Part shown: positions 10,140 through 22,510 of the stretch, one piece after another
How the letters are laid out: each line of letters starts with the position of its first letter
Position numbering within the stretch: position 1 is the first letter of the stretch
NCBI GenBank assembly: GCA_039881145.1
Contig: JAYKKI010000052.1
Span: forward strand, 15,012,001 to 15,076,000
Length of the DNA: 64,000 nt
Reading direction: 5' to 3'
From: Druceiella hillmani
Taxonomy: Eukaryota; Arthropoda; Insecta; Lepidoptera; Hepialidae
Made by a program: the position numbers and the translations under genes
The notes under the pieces: generated by a model
What the model was told of the DNA's origin: nothing
What the model saw: the letters and a program-made list of their open reading frames with translations, nothing else
Database searches by the model: none

Positions 10140-10290
10140 AAGTGTATTATTACCATAATTTTAAGTTTATGCATCGCATATTTCCTAAGAAAACCAGGTG
10201 TCACCAACCGACAGGTGAATACATGAGTTATCTTATTAGGTTTCCATTTTTACTTTTCAGATACGGTACCCTAAAAATGGTTAAAAAATT
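10140..10290 (+). repeat. Repeat tail of the lepidopteran 'GGTACCCTAAAAATGG' type
   Basis: CCGACAGGTGAATACATGAG, then TTTCCATTTTTAC and GGTACCCTAAAAATGG, resembles the common moth and butterfly repeat tail with a polypyrimidine stretch facing a '..GGxACCC(T/C)AAAAATGG' end. The paralogue at 44090-44175 has CGGACAGACAAACGCG and GCGGAACCCCAAAAATGG. It was therefore present before the C duplication. Confidence 0.45.
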
Positions 10291-11224
10291 ATTTGCTTTA
10301 ATAAAAAAATTATATTCTATACTGATAATAAGTGAAACTTGTTCGAAATTGAATGTTATTATTTGGAAACATATTCAGAAATTAAGAAAAATTGAAAGCA
10401 CTAGAACAATTAACACTATTTTTTTGCTTTCAAAGATATTAACTTCGTATTTAAATTCTAATAATATTCAATAACTTTTTAAATAAAAACTCAGTTTACA
10501 TCATGTAATATTCAATTGCCTCTTGAAGTCATTGGTATACAGTGTTAAAGTGTAATTCTGAAAGAAAAGTTTTAATTAAAAAGTTAGCCTTTCCGAAGGC
10601 GAAGAAAAAAATACTGATGAAATAGGTATGTACGATAAAATAGAAAGTAAAAAGATAAAACGTGGACAAAGCAGACAAATTTGTCATAGAAAATTAAGGA
10701 ATGTCTCAAGAATGATCATTTCAGAAACCATGAAAATGAAAGAACATCCATGGAAGTATATGAATAAAATTGTATAGCCAAGGAAATATATTAGCCATTT
10801 CCAAAATAGTTTTTTTTGCATTCTGTCTTAAACATTTCCGTAGTAACCTCATTACTGCGTCGATGTTTACTGAAGAAAATTGACAAAACTAAGAAAATAG
10901 ATGAATGACGTGTAAAACACAGACAAAAGCTATAAATATAGAAAGAACAATTGAGGAGACGCCGTTGAGCTGAGAACTGATGTGGGATAAATTCAAACAA
11001 AACAAAGAAACCCCTACACTACTTGCCATAGGAGCTACCTTGCTTGTCATTTTAGTTTAACCCAGCCATACAGTATTGTGTAAAGTTTTATTAAAAGCAA
11101 AGAAAATAGCAGACAATTTTAATTATTAATATTACCACTTTACGGCTACGAGTTACCATTTTCGACACACAGGTGATAAACCACGATTTCAGAAATTCTT
11201 CTTAAAAGTATTCATTCAACCAAT

Positions 11225-11960
11225 TTGTACATCTTCACATGTTATATGTTGTGTAGTTCCTTTGAAACACGAAGTTTATTATACCCGTTCCTCTTATATA
11301 AAAGCAAATCTTAATGATTTACAAGTTCACTTTGGTGCAAATTTTAAGGGCGGCAAACTTAAAGACGCTCAAATTTCAAACTTCTTTATTGGTCATAAAC
11401 GCCTCGCAGAGATACAGTCATGGCGCTTATTTATCTCCAACAACGTGTACTCTCCGGAATCTATTCTATAAACTCTTCCTCACATATTAATAACCCTCTC
11501 CTCTCTATATTTGATACCTCTCTCATCGAAACCCTAACTCTATAAAGCGCAAAGTACATTCGAGAGGATGGGCGTCATAAAACATAGTTTAAAATATAAA
11601 TAGTTTGATTACCGTTTTATAAGTTGTTATATTACTTCCTCGACAGAGCGAATACTTGGACATATTTGTTACGGTCGCAGACGTGACAGTTTTTAAAACA
11701 CTGTCTGGCTTGTTGCAAATAAAATTATTAAGTGTTTAATTTTGGTGAATACCGAAGCGGTGACGTTTTTATTTAACATCAATTCCATTCGCTCTGGTAT
11801 TTACAAACGTATCGTCTACGAGTATAAGAACCTTACTGAAAACATAGATAATACTAAAAAACATTTACATACCTTTGGTGACATAAATGTGTATTTGTGT
11901 CACCAAGGGCATAGTAAAGGGTTTTTGTTATTATTATTGACGTAAATTGCTTTCTGATCT
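11225..11960 (+). other. Best-conserved part of block C, copy 1
   Basis: Over some 730 bp this matches 48600-49340 far better than the rest of the block. Long identical words include CTCTTCCTCACATATTAATA. A reading frame from 11716 that would give a conserved peptide in copy 2 is opened here by ATT instead of ATG and broken by a 1-base difference near 11790, so this side is at best a dead copy. Confidence 0.45.
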
Positions 11961-12117
11961 CTCATTATCAGTACAATATTTAGTTTAACAAATAGACTAA
12001 ATGATTGATTTCGGTTTTCGACAGAGGGATAAATGCAGTTTAGCACCAATGAGATTTTGAAAATTTTTTGATATGACAGAAAGAATATGAATATGAATAT
12101 GAATAACGTATATGCCT

Positions 12118-12120
<3 letters not shown>

Positions 12121-12157
<37 letters not shown>

Positions 12158-12168
12158 ATATATATATA
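12121..12168. repeat. (TA)n microsatellite
   Basis: About 48 bp of TA with two TG interruptions. The paralogous position near 49440 has no TA tract, so it arose after duplication. Confidence 0.95.
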
Positions 12169-13330
12169 AACGACGTGTTTTGAAAAAATGCCGCTCCCAA
12201 TTATTTATCGTAAAAAAATCTAATTGATTAAAAAAGTATGAGAAATATCTTCAAATTATTTTGTTAGGCATTACACACTTAATATTAACAAAAATATAAA
12301 CGTCAATATTGCAAGTAAATAAATAATAATAATAAAAATTAAAGTAAATTTTAAAGATAACAATTTTTTATGTAAACTGTCAAAAAAAATATTTTGCTGT
12401 CTTTAAGACTTCAATTTACGGTAATGTTTTTAACTAATAATTGTCACGTCCAGGACGGGATTGTTACTAAATTTTAAAAAATCATATCAGTCCAACACAG
12501 CCCGATACTTTGTTTTTTTTTATTTTAATGGACCGACCGAACCGTGTTGTCTATTGTATAGAATAAAATAATGGGAGATCGGAAATTATTACAATTAAAT
12601 ACATCATTTTTAATGTATATTATTTCATGTACTACACAATAAATAATGGATTCATATTTTAAAAACAGCTTGCAACACAAATGTTTCGTGGAAGTTTATA
12701 ATAAAACAAAAATGTGTCAATTATTAATTTCCAAAAAAAGTACCAAAAATCGAACACTTAATAATACGAACCATTTTTTCAATTGACATAAAAGACATGT
12801 CGTAATTTGTTATCTTTTCAATTCAACTTAAATTATTATTTTTACCTTATTTAATTACATTAATTCACGTTTATACTCATGATAAATTCCTTGCAAAACT
12901 TTCGATAAAGTGTCAGGAACAAAGAAATTTTAACACATTTCTCGCCACAATTTTTTCAAATATGTTTTTTAATGCACGTTCTTTCATGTTATATAAAAAA
13001 ATGTAAAAATATGGTTGGTGCTAAAGTGTCTTTGATCATCTACAGGTAACTATTGGCGAAGTATGAAAAGGTACAAGTGAAATGAAGAAAACATTTAAGG
13101 CTGTCCACGCCATTAATGGAACGGAATGTAATTATGAAATACGCATCAAATTTACTGACAAAGCAATTACTGATATCTCTATGAACACATTGAAGAAATC
13201 AAATGTTGAAAGGAAACTATTAAAGGATACAAGATCGTAAATAATAAAAAATATTTAAAGATAATTAAAAATATATTTACTCTAAAAGGGATTAAATTAA
13301 CATTAAAGCACACACTTCTATGTACGTGAC

Positions 13331-13502
13331 TTACATAATCCTATTAAAATAATAAACATTGTCTATACATTTGTTTACATAATCCTACTAAAATAATAAA
13401 CATTGTCTATACATTTGTTTACATAATCCTATTAAAATAATAAACATTGTCTATACATTTGTTTACATAATCCTACTAAAATAATAAACATTGTCTATAC
13501 AT
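13331..13502 (+). repeat. 44-bp tandem repeat with alternating variants
   Basis: Units begin at 13331, 13375, 13419 and 13463. Units 1 and 3 read CCTATTAAAA while 2 and 4 read CCTACTAAAA, so the last step was a doubling of an 88-bp dimer. The paralogue near 50405-50440 has only one shortened unit, so expansion is specific to this copy. Confidence 0.95.
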
Positions 13503-14049
13503 AGGATAGATTCGAGATCATATATGAACACATATGAACACCAATAGATAACACACGAAAAGAGTTTTGATGATAAATAAAAGTAAAATTGTTGAACATC
13601 GTATTACTGCTGTACGTCATACAAAAATACAACAATATTAGAAATTCTTATATAAATAAATTTTGCTGTTGGCAAGTAAATATATTTAGCTATTTTCTGA
13701 GGAAATGAGTTTCAAATGTCTTTGATGAAAAAAGAACGCAATGCAATGCATGGAAAAGAACGTTATAATTTCTAATGGCATTATCCACTATCTTCATTTG
13801 TTCGTTTTTAGAGGTGCAAACACACAGACATTCGAGAATCTATAGATAAATAGGGGTGAATCTTGAATTGTTGAGCTTCCGTCGACGTTTGGACACCTTT
13901 TTTGCAAAACATTATAACATCTTATTTTTATAAAAGTTACAATGTATACCGCACATCCAAAAAAAAAATCCAATACAATTCGCTCACATAATTTATTTAA
14001 TTATTAATTGCCTACGACAATATGAAATACTAGATCGACATACATGGGA

Positions 14050-14290
14050 ATAAACTATATCCTGGATTAATAAAGACGCGCACGCCGCCGACTAAACATC
14101 TGCCGTCTCCATCAGCGTGTGTTCTATCTTTTTCTTAATTAGCCGAGTGTCGACGAGTGTCGATCAGGACTCCTCCCATTTTTTTCACGACCGATTTCTT
14201 AGGAGGTAGGATTTAAGGCATCAAATATCATATGTTCTATTTTTCACAATTATTGTCGGATCGATTATTGATGATCGTTTGCGTTGCGCG
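14050..14290. other. GC-richer conserved island of block C (copy 1)
   Basis: This patch is matched at 51560-51770 and more weakly at 62270-62500. All three share a '(T)GTTCTATC-TTTTCT' or close motif, and the first two share CTCCCATTTTTT. On the minus strand a short AAAAAGATAGAACACACG-like stretch keeps similar codons in all three, but each copy has stops. Confidence 0.35.
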
Positions 14291-16038
14291 TAATGCTTAC
14301 GGCTAAGCTTAAAAAAATTTAAAATATTTATATTCATATATTAAGTACAAACTAGAATAAGTTCAAGTTACGTTTTCATGTACTAAATAATTATTGCAAA
14401 CATTAGCTTTATCATAAATGTGTTTTATATTTTTATGTACCATTCATAATAAGGAGAAGATAAAATTTTATGAAAAATTAATTATATTTTTAGAATTTCG
14501 TACTTCAAAAAAGAAAAATGGAACCTGTCGCTTTTTTCGGAAACGATTTTATGTAGAAACTTGAAATTTGACATAAAAATAAAGCATATTAAACTGTATA
14601 TATTTTAACAGAAAATATTTCTAAAGACATTTTCAAAGGAGCAAATGAAGCAATATTTTTTTAACTGTGTATCAATTCATATTCAAAATTTGATGTGAAG
14701 TAATTCTAGAAATATGATTAAAAGCGTTCATCCCCATGTTTCTCAGAAAGCGCTTGACATAGGAACTTAAAATGTAAGGAAAATGATAAAACATATTATC
14801 CTTTATTTTATCAAAATGATAAAGTATATTATGCTTTATTTTAGCAAAATTATAAAGAATGTTATTCTCTATTTTAGCAAAATGATAAAGCGTATTATCC
14901 CTATATTTCAATAGTTAACACTCAAAATATTTGCAACGAGTTTTATTTCTTGTGTAGAATTTCTTTGCAGAATTGTTTAAGGTAGTCTAGAAACTTCTTA
15001 AAAATATCCTCAAAAATATATCTGTCCAAGGAGACAACGTTGCCGAAAATTTATTTTAAGGATTTTTTTAAGGATTTACGATATTTTTAAGACTATGAAT
15101 GGTAAAAATTCTATACACTCTTAAATGCGTATATGTATGTCCATAAGCCCCTACAAAACCTCTCAGTGCGAGTTCTATTGGTACTTAACAGGTTTTATTA
15201 TATGTTTAATGTAGTCATTAAATACACCACATGGACACCAATAAGAAATTATGACGCAATTACTTTTTTAGAAGTTTAATATTTAATTTTAGCACACCCG
15301 GATATTTTGCAACTTTAGATAAAAACCAGAATGGTCCAAATGGAATTGGCACATTTTCGCGCTCAAATATCTACTTAAGATTTTCACCGATTTCTTACCA
15401 TTATTTTATTAGCTTTGTAAGTAAACTAGCAGAATTGCTTATACGTATGTAGCTATATGTACGTTGAAGTAAATATAAATTGACAAAATATGTTAAAATC
15501 AAACAGAACTGAAAATCGATTATTAGTTTAAACGTATGGCTATGGGAAATGCCTTACTTTTACAAAACACAAAGTAGCTGAAAAGGATGCTTGTCTTTTT
15601 AGGCTAATCAATCGTTTCTCAATTTTCTGCCATGAAATTATGCAGGTATATATTTTTAATTAAGCAACATACAGATATGGAGTGAAATTGGGGAAAAAAT
15701 TATGGACTGCGTTTTGTTTAAAGTAATTTTTCCATTCCATCGGTTCAGGTGCCGCTTGACAGGATTTTAAATATATATTAAATTGTTTCAGATAATATTT
15801 TTTTATTTAAATTTATATTTTTTATCGAAATACAATGCACCGAAATCAGTTCCAATATTTCCCCTCTCCTCCGATTTTTCAACGGAATACTTAAAAGTTC
15901 TGATAATAGAGGTGTAAAAAATAAACTGTTAATGTGTATTGCCAATGAAAATTTAAAGATTTGACTTACCTGCCCTAATTTAGAAGTTACAAAATAACAC
16001 TTTAATTAATAATGGATGTATCCATAAACAACATAAAT

Positions 16039-16239
16039 TTACATTGCTTTCGCAAACAGAGCGTATTCAATCAAAATACCTGTTAAACAAATACACGGAC
16101 ACCGGGCATACTTCCCACCTCGTAAGAAATACGGAAAGCGAAATTCCAAAATAAACGTCCAATATCCATAATTAGACGCATGCCCACTCCATCTCTGGAG
16201 ATAAAGCCCGAAATATGTTTGTTTATAATTCGTTTTCAA
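16039..16239 (-). other. Conserved 66-codon frame, probably not coding
   Basis: The minus-strand frame here ends ...EYALFAKAM. Its paralogue at 53060-53260 keeps ...EYALFAKAK and the CPxICLTG segment but has stops and a shift upstream. The nucleotide match is high (CGCTCTGTTTGCGAAAGCAA, GCGGACACCGGGCATACTT), so the similarity may be simple DNA conservation. No family is recognised. Confidence 0.25.
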
Positions 16240-16755
16240 TCCTGCAGACTACTAATTTCGCAGGACCGAACTGAAATAATATATTTAAGTAAAGTCAATT
16301 ATCGGCAAGCAGATATTTGGCATGTTCCGAATAGGCTTAAGCATGCAACTGAAACTCAATAAAAGCAATCCCCATGCGTTTTCTTTTACTTTCAAGCTCT
16401 TTCGAATACGAAATTTTACCTCATTGAAGTATTCAGGATAAATGACGAAACTAAAAAAAATAAATTTAAGTAAAATATATTTTAGATGAAGTTATGATAA
16501 AATGTATGATTTCCTCAAAGGAGACCGGGAAAAAGAGATGGTATGTTACAGGAATAGAAAAGAATTAAAAAGTGATATTTTTTAAATATATGAAACCAAC
16601 AATAAAGCAGCTGATCCAAAAAGGCAGCCCTCATGATGTGCATATATATTTAATAAATCAATAATTATGAATAAGAAATAAAAGTAATATAATCTAACGA
16701 AATACGCAATAAATATTTAGAAATGATTACACATAGAAACACATATACACGCACA

Positions 16756-16759
<4 letters not shown>

Positions 16760-16817
<58 letters not shown>

Positions 16818-16830
16818 TATACATATTTCG
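16760..16830. repeat. (TA)n microsatellite
   Basis: About 70 bp of TA, at the same place in block C as the CA/TA tract at 53791-53846. The tract predates the duplication. Confidence 0.95.
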
Positions 16831-17040
16831 TCTTTTACGAAATTTACGTAGTTTTTGCATTGATTAGGGCGGGCCTAGAGATTGTTAAATCAGTGGACGG
16901 GGACTAGATCTCGCCTTTATTTCATAAGAAGACAAAACATTAACTTTTTTTTTAACAAGTTTTTTTTGCTAGTTTTTTTTTTATTTTGCTAGTTCAAATA
17001 GTTCCGTAGAAATAAAATTTAAACTACAAGATTTCTCATT

Positions 17041-17310
17041 TTTAACCGACTTCAAAAAAGGAGGAGATTTTCAATTCGAATTTGATTGTTTTACGTATAC
17101 TCCCTTATATCTCCAGTATTTCTCAACCAATTTGAATTTTTTTTTATTCGGAAGGACACCCTTCCAAAATGATGATAAGAATCTGGCTATGGAAATTGAA
17201 GGTATACCGTAGAATTAGCCAAAATTGTTCATTGCAAATGCCGTTATCGAGTTTTGATAATAAGAAAGCAACTAATTTAGATTGATTTCTTTTTATTTGC
17301 AAAGTTATAC
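17041..17310 (+). mobile_element. Remnant of the 'AACCGACTTCAAAAAAGG' lepidopteran repeat
   Basis: It begins AACCGACTTCAAAAAAGGAG, continues with CTCAACCAATTTGAATTTTT and TTATTCGGAAGGACACCCTT, and ends near GGAAATTGAAGGTATAC. This order is familiar from a very common moth and butterfly interspersed repeat. A paralogous, more worn copy lies at 54058-54260, and a short piece at 35855-35940. It is the best single pointer to Lepidoptera in this window. Confidence 0.65.
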
Positions 17311-17339
17311 CTCTAGTATAGCTCCATGAAAAACCCAAA

Positions 17340-18190
17340 TATATTCATGCTCGAATACAGATGAATGCCACATTTCGCTTGGTACTAATCTAAACATATC
17401 TGGGAGCAGCAGTATTTTGCAAATTTATTATATTCGGAAACCGTCGTACCGTAAAAGTTCCAGCTGGGTACTCGTATTTTCATTATTTTATACATTTCAG
17501 TGCGCTTTTTATCCGGTGGTTATTTGTATTCGGTTTACTGGTTTTGTAACAATGTTTAATTTTTTAAATTTTTAATGCTTATAATATCCTACATTATAAT
17601 GAATATCACGACTTTACGATGAATTCACTATCGATAATATTTTATTGATGAAAACGGAAGCCTTGTTTGCAGTATCTAAGAACCTAATCTAGATGCATAT
17701 ATGCATATGTACACACATACATATATATTTACGGACTGATAAATCACAATCCTATGTATACCTGTGTGTACTATATATCCGGCTACTAATTGTCTAATTG
17801 CTACACATTTTTGTACATACATTTCACACCTACTTACCTGCCTAGTTATGTACCAATATGTGGTCAATTTATGTCTTCGTTTATGTTTCTACTTACTTAC
17901 ATCTACCTGCCAACTAATAACTTAGTTCTTTCAGTCCTTTACATGTACCTGTAAGTACTTACCTATGTACTTACTATACTTTACTTGTATTACTTAATTT
18001 CATGCTTCGGTTAATACAAGTCGTCTACAAGAGGCCATGCTCGATGAGTTTATTCCTCACCCGTGAAAAGTTCCGGTCACCACTTTCCACCTCCATCATT
18101 TTATCCTGATCTTAAAGTGCTGTTTATTTCGCACTTAATCGTATCAAAAGTTTAGAGAGTTTGTTACTAAATTATCATTAGACCTAAATT
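17340..18190. other. No recognisable gene
   Basis: AT-rich sequence. 17880-17990 has clustered TACTTAC and TACCT words. No paralogue found in the window. Confidence 0.5.
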
Positions 18191-18329
18191 TTTTAAAGTC
18201 AGCAACCGCCCTGTGACGTAAATTGTTGAGGAATTCTATGGTGTGTCAAATTTCCATGGTCAAATTTTAACCAATTTGTTATGCTACTGTTACACAGCGA
18301 CCATTCAAGTAAAAATATCATGCAAATTG

Positions 18330-19500
18330 GTTGAATAATTCCGGAGATATGAGTTAATATACTCAAAACAAACTGTACCACTGCAGCATCAGGCTGAGGA
18401 ATTGCAATATGGAACTCAATAACCAGATTATCTTTTTGAGACCCACAATACTAATTTAATAATAGCAGGTTTCAACATCTCGTAATTCAAGCAGAGAGTA
18501 TGTATCTAATTTAAAAATAGCAAATCCCCAAGTCCCATAATATAACCAGACAGTACCCTTACACAAAAAATCTGAAGAGTTGAAACCGGGAGTTTTTTGT
18601 AGAAAATTTGCTTGAAATTATTGAAATGTTAATTTAAAAACAGCAGATCCTTACGTTGCATGGTTTAAGCAGGCAGTTTTTTAGCATTATCTCTTCTTGA
18701 AATAAACAATACAAATATAAAAGTAGCAGATCATCTAGGCTCACGATTTAGGCAGGCAGCACTCGTGCACTATCATGACCAAGGAGTTGCATCACGAAGT
18801 CTGGTGAACGTTTCTACTTGAGACCGAGAATACTAATTTAGAAACAGCTAATTCTCCAGTCCAAAGGCTTAGGCAGCCAGTATATTAGCAATATCAGAAC
18901 TGAGGACTTGAAACCCAGAAATCAATGGCAGAGTCTCTGCTTAGGACCCACAATACAAACATAAAAGCAGCAGGTACTCAAATCTCATTATCTGAATAGG
19001 TAGTATTCCCATAGCGTTAGTATTGAGGACTTGAAACCCGAAATTTATGGACAGAGTCCCTGCTTAAGAGCCACGTTACTAATTGAAAAACAAAGATTTA
19101 GACAGTTATTACTCCTACGGCGTCAGAACTAAAGAGTTGGAAACCGGAATTCAGTGACAGAATCTCCGCTTGAAACCCACAATACCATTTTAGAAATAGC
19201 AGATCACAGGTGAGTAGTACACCTACAGTGGGGTATTGGAGCCCAGAATTCAAGAAAGATTTTATGCTTAAAACTCACTCAAAAACAGCAATTCTCAAAT
19301 CTCATGATTTAAGCAGGCCATAGCCCCACAGCCTCAAGACTGAAGAATTGGAGCCCAAAATTTAGTGGCATAGTCTCTGCCTGAGAGCTGAATATTAATT
19401 TAAAAACGGTATGAGTATTAAGGTATTATATTATAGGTCTGAATATTAAGTCGCACGATTAGACTCCTACAGCATCACAAATTGAAATCATAAATAAACT
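18330..19500 (+). repeat. Degenerate long-period tandem array (about 100-122 bp)
   Basis: Repeated landmarks in order within each unit are: ATACTAATTTAAAAACAGCA, then 'CTCATGATTTAGGCAGGCAG', 'ACTCCTACAGCATCAGAACT', 'GAGGAGTTGAAACCCAGAA' and 'CAGAGTCTCTGCTTGAGACC'. The GAGG(A/C)(A/C)TTG landmark occurs at 18395, 18573, 18781, 18902, 19024, 19131, 19231 and 19342, giving steps of 178, 208, 121, 122, 107, 100 and 111 bp; the first two steps contain lost or damaged units. The lead-in at 18190-18400 (TTCCATGGTCAAATTTTAAC, CTGCAGCATCAGGCTGAGG) looks like the head of the same repeat. No paralogue is seen in the other units. I suspect an internal array of a mobile element. Confidence 0.85.
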
Positions 19501-19534
19501 TTAAAAATAATGGGAAGATAGTTTAAGACCATAA

Positions 19535-22110
19535 TATTAATCAACAGTTCTTTGATGATATTCAGATCTTAAAAAATTAACGAAAAAACTGAAAACTACG
19601 CTGATTTTAATATCAGATAAAATATGTTTCCCCAAAAACATAATATTCGTTATATATTAAATCACACACAAAATAAACGCCGGGGTTAAAAAATTAATAA
19701 ATAAACTTTAAAAATAATACAAAGACAATTTAAGATTCATGTAACATAATTATTTAATCGACTATAAGAAATTCATATATACCGTCAAATCATTCATTAC
19801 AATGTGTCTTCCATAATAACAGCTCTTAATGATTACAATCATCAGGGCATTTCGTATAAGCCAATAATTTCCTTACAATTCCAACGTCTATTTTTAATGA
19901 TAGAATGTAAAGCCTTCTTCTACATTAATACCATTATAAATATTTATAATACATAGTATAAGCATCTAATACCTACCGTGGAATAAAACTACACGTAAGA
20001 TATATAGCTTATGAAGAAAAAGATAAAATGTCTTTCCTAGGGTTACAAACATATTTTAATTAAATATTATTACAATTATTTAAAATTTTTTAATGATTGA
20101 TTGACCCGAAACCACTAATCTCATTGGTCTACCTATTTGTCTATTTGTTAGGTCATCATTGATAATTTCTTGTTACTGGTTAAAAATAAAAATTTTAAAT
20201 TCATTTATGGACAAGATTTTAAAATTATATTACCAATGCAACAATTGTTTTTGCAGTAAATTCGAATTATACAATGCAATATTATAGCATCAATAAAAAA
20301 TTCAATTTGACAAAAATTTGATTTAAAAAGTTGAATTAAATTTTTATCCAATTTGTGAAAGCCATAAAATTTCCATAGTGAAACATAAAATCTAAATATA
20401 AAACTTTCAGAATGGTCAGTCCCAATTAACTAGTTCTCTATTACAAGTATATTTTTAGTTGCTGTGAACTAGCATTAGATAAGTGTAGACTTTAAACGTA
20501 ACTAAGAGAATGGTGTAATAATTACTGATATCAATTTAAACTTGAAATAAGAAATTCCCATATATTAGGCATTATGTAATGTGTCCCTAACAAAAGAATA
20601 ATAGATGACTTTTATTTATTCAGATTGGTGCCACAGTTACCAATAGACAATGAAAAATAACAGGCTAAATTACGATCAACAATTATTAGTCATTGTTGTT
20701 TGTACGCTTGTGCAACACAACATTCTGATAGCAATCTTGAAATTAAAACTCATATAGCAATGATTATCGGAAACAATAATTTCAATATCTTAGTTTCAAG
20801 ATTAAAGAACTGTAATTTAAACTAGTTGAAATTAATATATTAAGTAATTCATTAGAAATCACCAATGACACAGAAACAATCAATAAAAAATTACTTGCAC
20901 CATAATCCATACTCGGACAAACAAACAAACCGCAACAACGACAATAACTTCCACTGCGTCCATACGACTCGTATAGTCTTTAGCCTCCCAGTAGTTCCTG
21001 ATATATTTTACGCACTTATTTATTATCGAATAAAAATATCGATAAAATTATGGAAGATTCAAAATCCTCTCATTAGTCGTCAAGAGATACTTAATATTAA
21101 AATTTATTTTCCAATTTTGGCATAAATTATAAAAAGTAATAAACATTCAAAAGATAGAATAATTAAGATTAAAATAATTAAGTAAAAATTAGGTTGCAAT
21201 GTTTACTGATAACAAATTTACTTTTTTTAAATCAAAGAAACATTTGTGGATCTAAAATTATCTATTGATCAATTTGTTGTTATTTTGATGCAATACTTTT
21301 TGGCTGCAAAATTTTGATTATTTTATTGTAACAATTGGCATTGTTAGTTAAATCCAACAACTAGTAGGATTGTTATTCTTAATCAAGTAAAAATCAATCT
21401 TTTTTATCCTTAGCTAAGGAAAAAGAAAAAAATGAAATGTAGTACTCGAAACTGAAGGTAAATTAACTTTTTATGAAATAAAAGATGTTGCACAGACGGC
21501 CGAATACATCTTTTTATATTTTATTTTGTTTTACAATGCTTTTAAAAACTTTACTGCAACTTGGAGTATAAATTAAACATAGAAATGTCAGACTTAACTT
21601 AAATTTTATGGACTTAAAAACGAATTTAAGTCAACAAGCAAGATACGTAGCTTCTCAGCTTGGCTTCTCGCGCTGAGTGAAATTACATTGCAATTGTGTT
21701 TACTCAAGATGTCAGCTTAATGCAGTTCCAGCAGCCATATCGGTGCAATCCACAATAATGGCGCCTACTCTAAAAGTCTTTTGTTACGTTCGTTCGTGAA
21801 ATTGCAACACTTCTGTAATATATCCTGGATCTCATGTGTCGCCGTATGAGACCAACAATATACAACTTGCTCTAGTGCATCGTAAGTGACAGATTTCTTC
21901 TTTTTATTTTAACCATTTTTAAAATATTATTTTTCTTTGGCCGTCGGAACTATATTACTTCCAGTACTTGCTTTTATTATCCTCCATCTATATAACAAGT
22001 GAAAGTTCGTTATTGTTTAGTAATTGACCATATTTAATGTTTTTTATTCAATCATTTACCATATTTTAAGTGTTAGTAATTGTTTATTATTAATAACTAC
22101 TTATAAAAAA
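19535..22110 (+). repeat. Block A, copy A2 (left arm of a large inverted duplication)
   Basis: The right-hand part (20283-22110) matches A1 in the same orientation. The whole stretch also matches A3 in reverse: 19750-19990 with 28450-28240 (TATAAGAAATTCATAT, CTAATACCTACC), 20510-20590 with 26750-26670 (GTGTCCCTAAC), and 21530-21640 with 23030-22900. No gene is recognised. Confidence 0.8.
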
Positions 22111-22430
22111 TAATGGTTTTTAAATAATGGTTTTGGTATACTTATATAAACGAAAATTAAGTAGAATTTCTTTATTACTTTCATGTTTTATTGTTCAATT
22201 CATATTTTTATATTTTGTTTTTTTCTTCAATCCATTTTTTTTCCATTCAATCAATATTAATCCGAGCACTTGTATGATTTTAATATTTATTTACATGGGT
22301 GGTGCAAGCATCTTTTTAAGAGTATATAAATACGAAAAAAACAAACCTTTCCACCAGTTAAATTAAAGTTTCTTGAAAAAAAACACATTTTTCAAAAAAT
22401 GTGATTTTCATGAAAACATGCCTTTTAAAC

Positions 22431-22510
22431 AGAAATACCAAATATGGCCAACAATTAAACAAAGAATACCAAACATGGCCAACAATTAAACAAAGAATAG
22501 CAAATGTGAT
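22431..22510 (+). repeat. 31-bp tandem repeat, about 2.5 units
   Basis: ATGGCCAACAATTAAACAAAG-type units start at 22431, 22463 and 22494. They lie just beyond the centre of the A2/A3 inverted duplication. Confidence 0.9.

Larger units (their letters stand above)
9530..17300 (+). repeat. Block C, copy C1
   Basis: This 7.8 kb aligns in order and orientation with 43262-54300. Anchors along the way are TTTTACCAACGCTG versus TTTTACCGACCTTG (9857, 43563), CTTCCTCACATATTAATAAC (11473, 48864), GACAGTTTTTAAAACACTG (11686, 49089), AATCCTACTAAAA (13381, 50415), CTCCCATTTTTT (14173, 51712), TTGAATACGCTCTGTTTGCG on the minus strand (16070, 53100), and the (TA)n tract with following CGTCTTTT (16760, 53800). 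C2 is longer because of insertions. Conservation is very uneven. No gene is recognised; the best protein-like piece is described under 49101-49355. Confidence 0.8.

Noticed and set aside
11262..11470. 69-codon frame in C1 with a polar composition
   Set aside because: The closely matching paralogue at 48650-48850 has several stops and an indel in this frame although the DNA is highly conserved, so conservation is not at the protein level.
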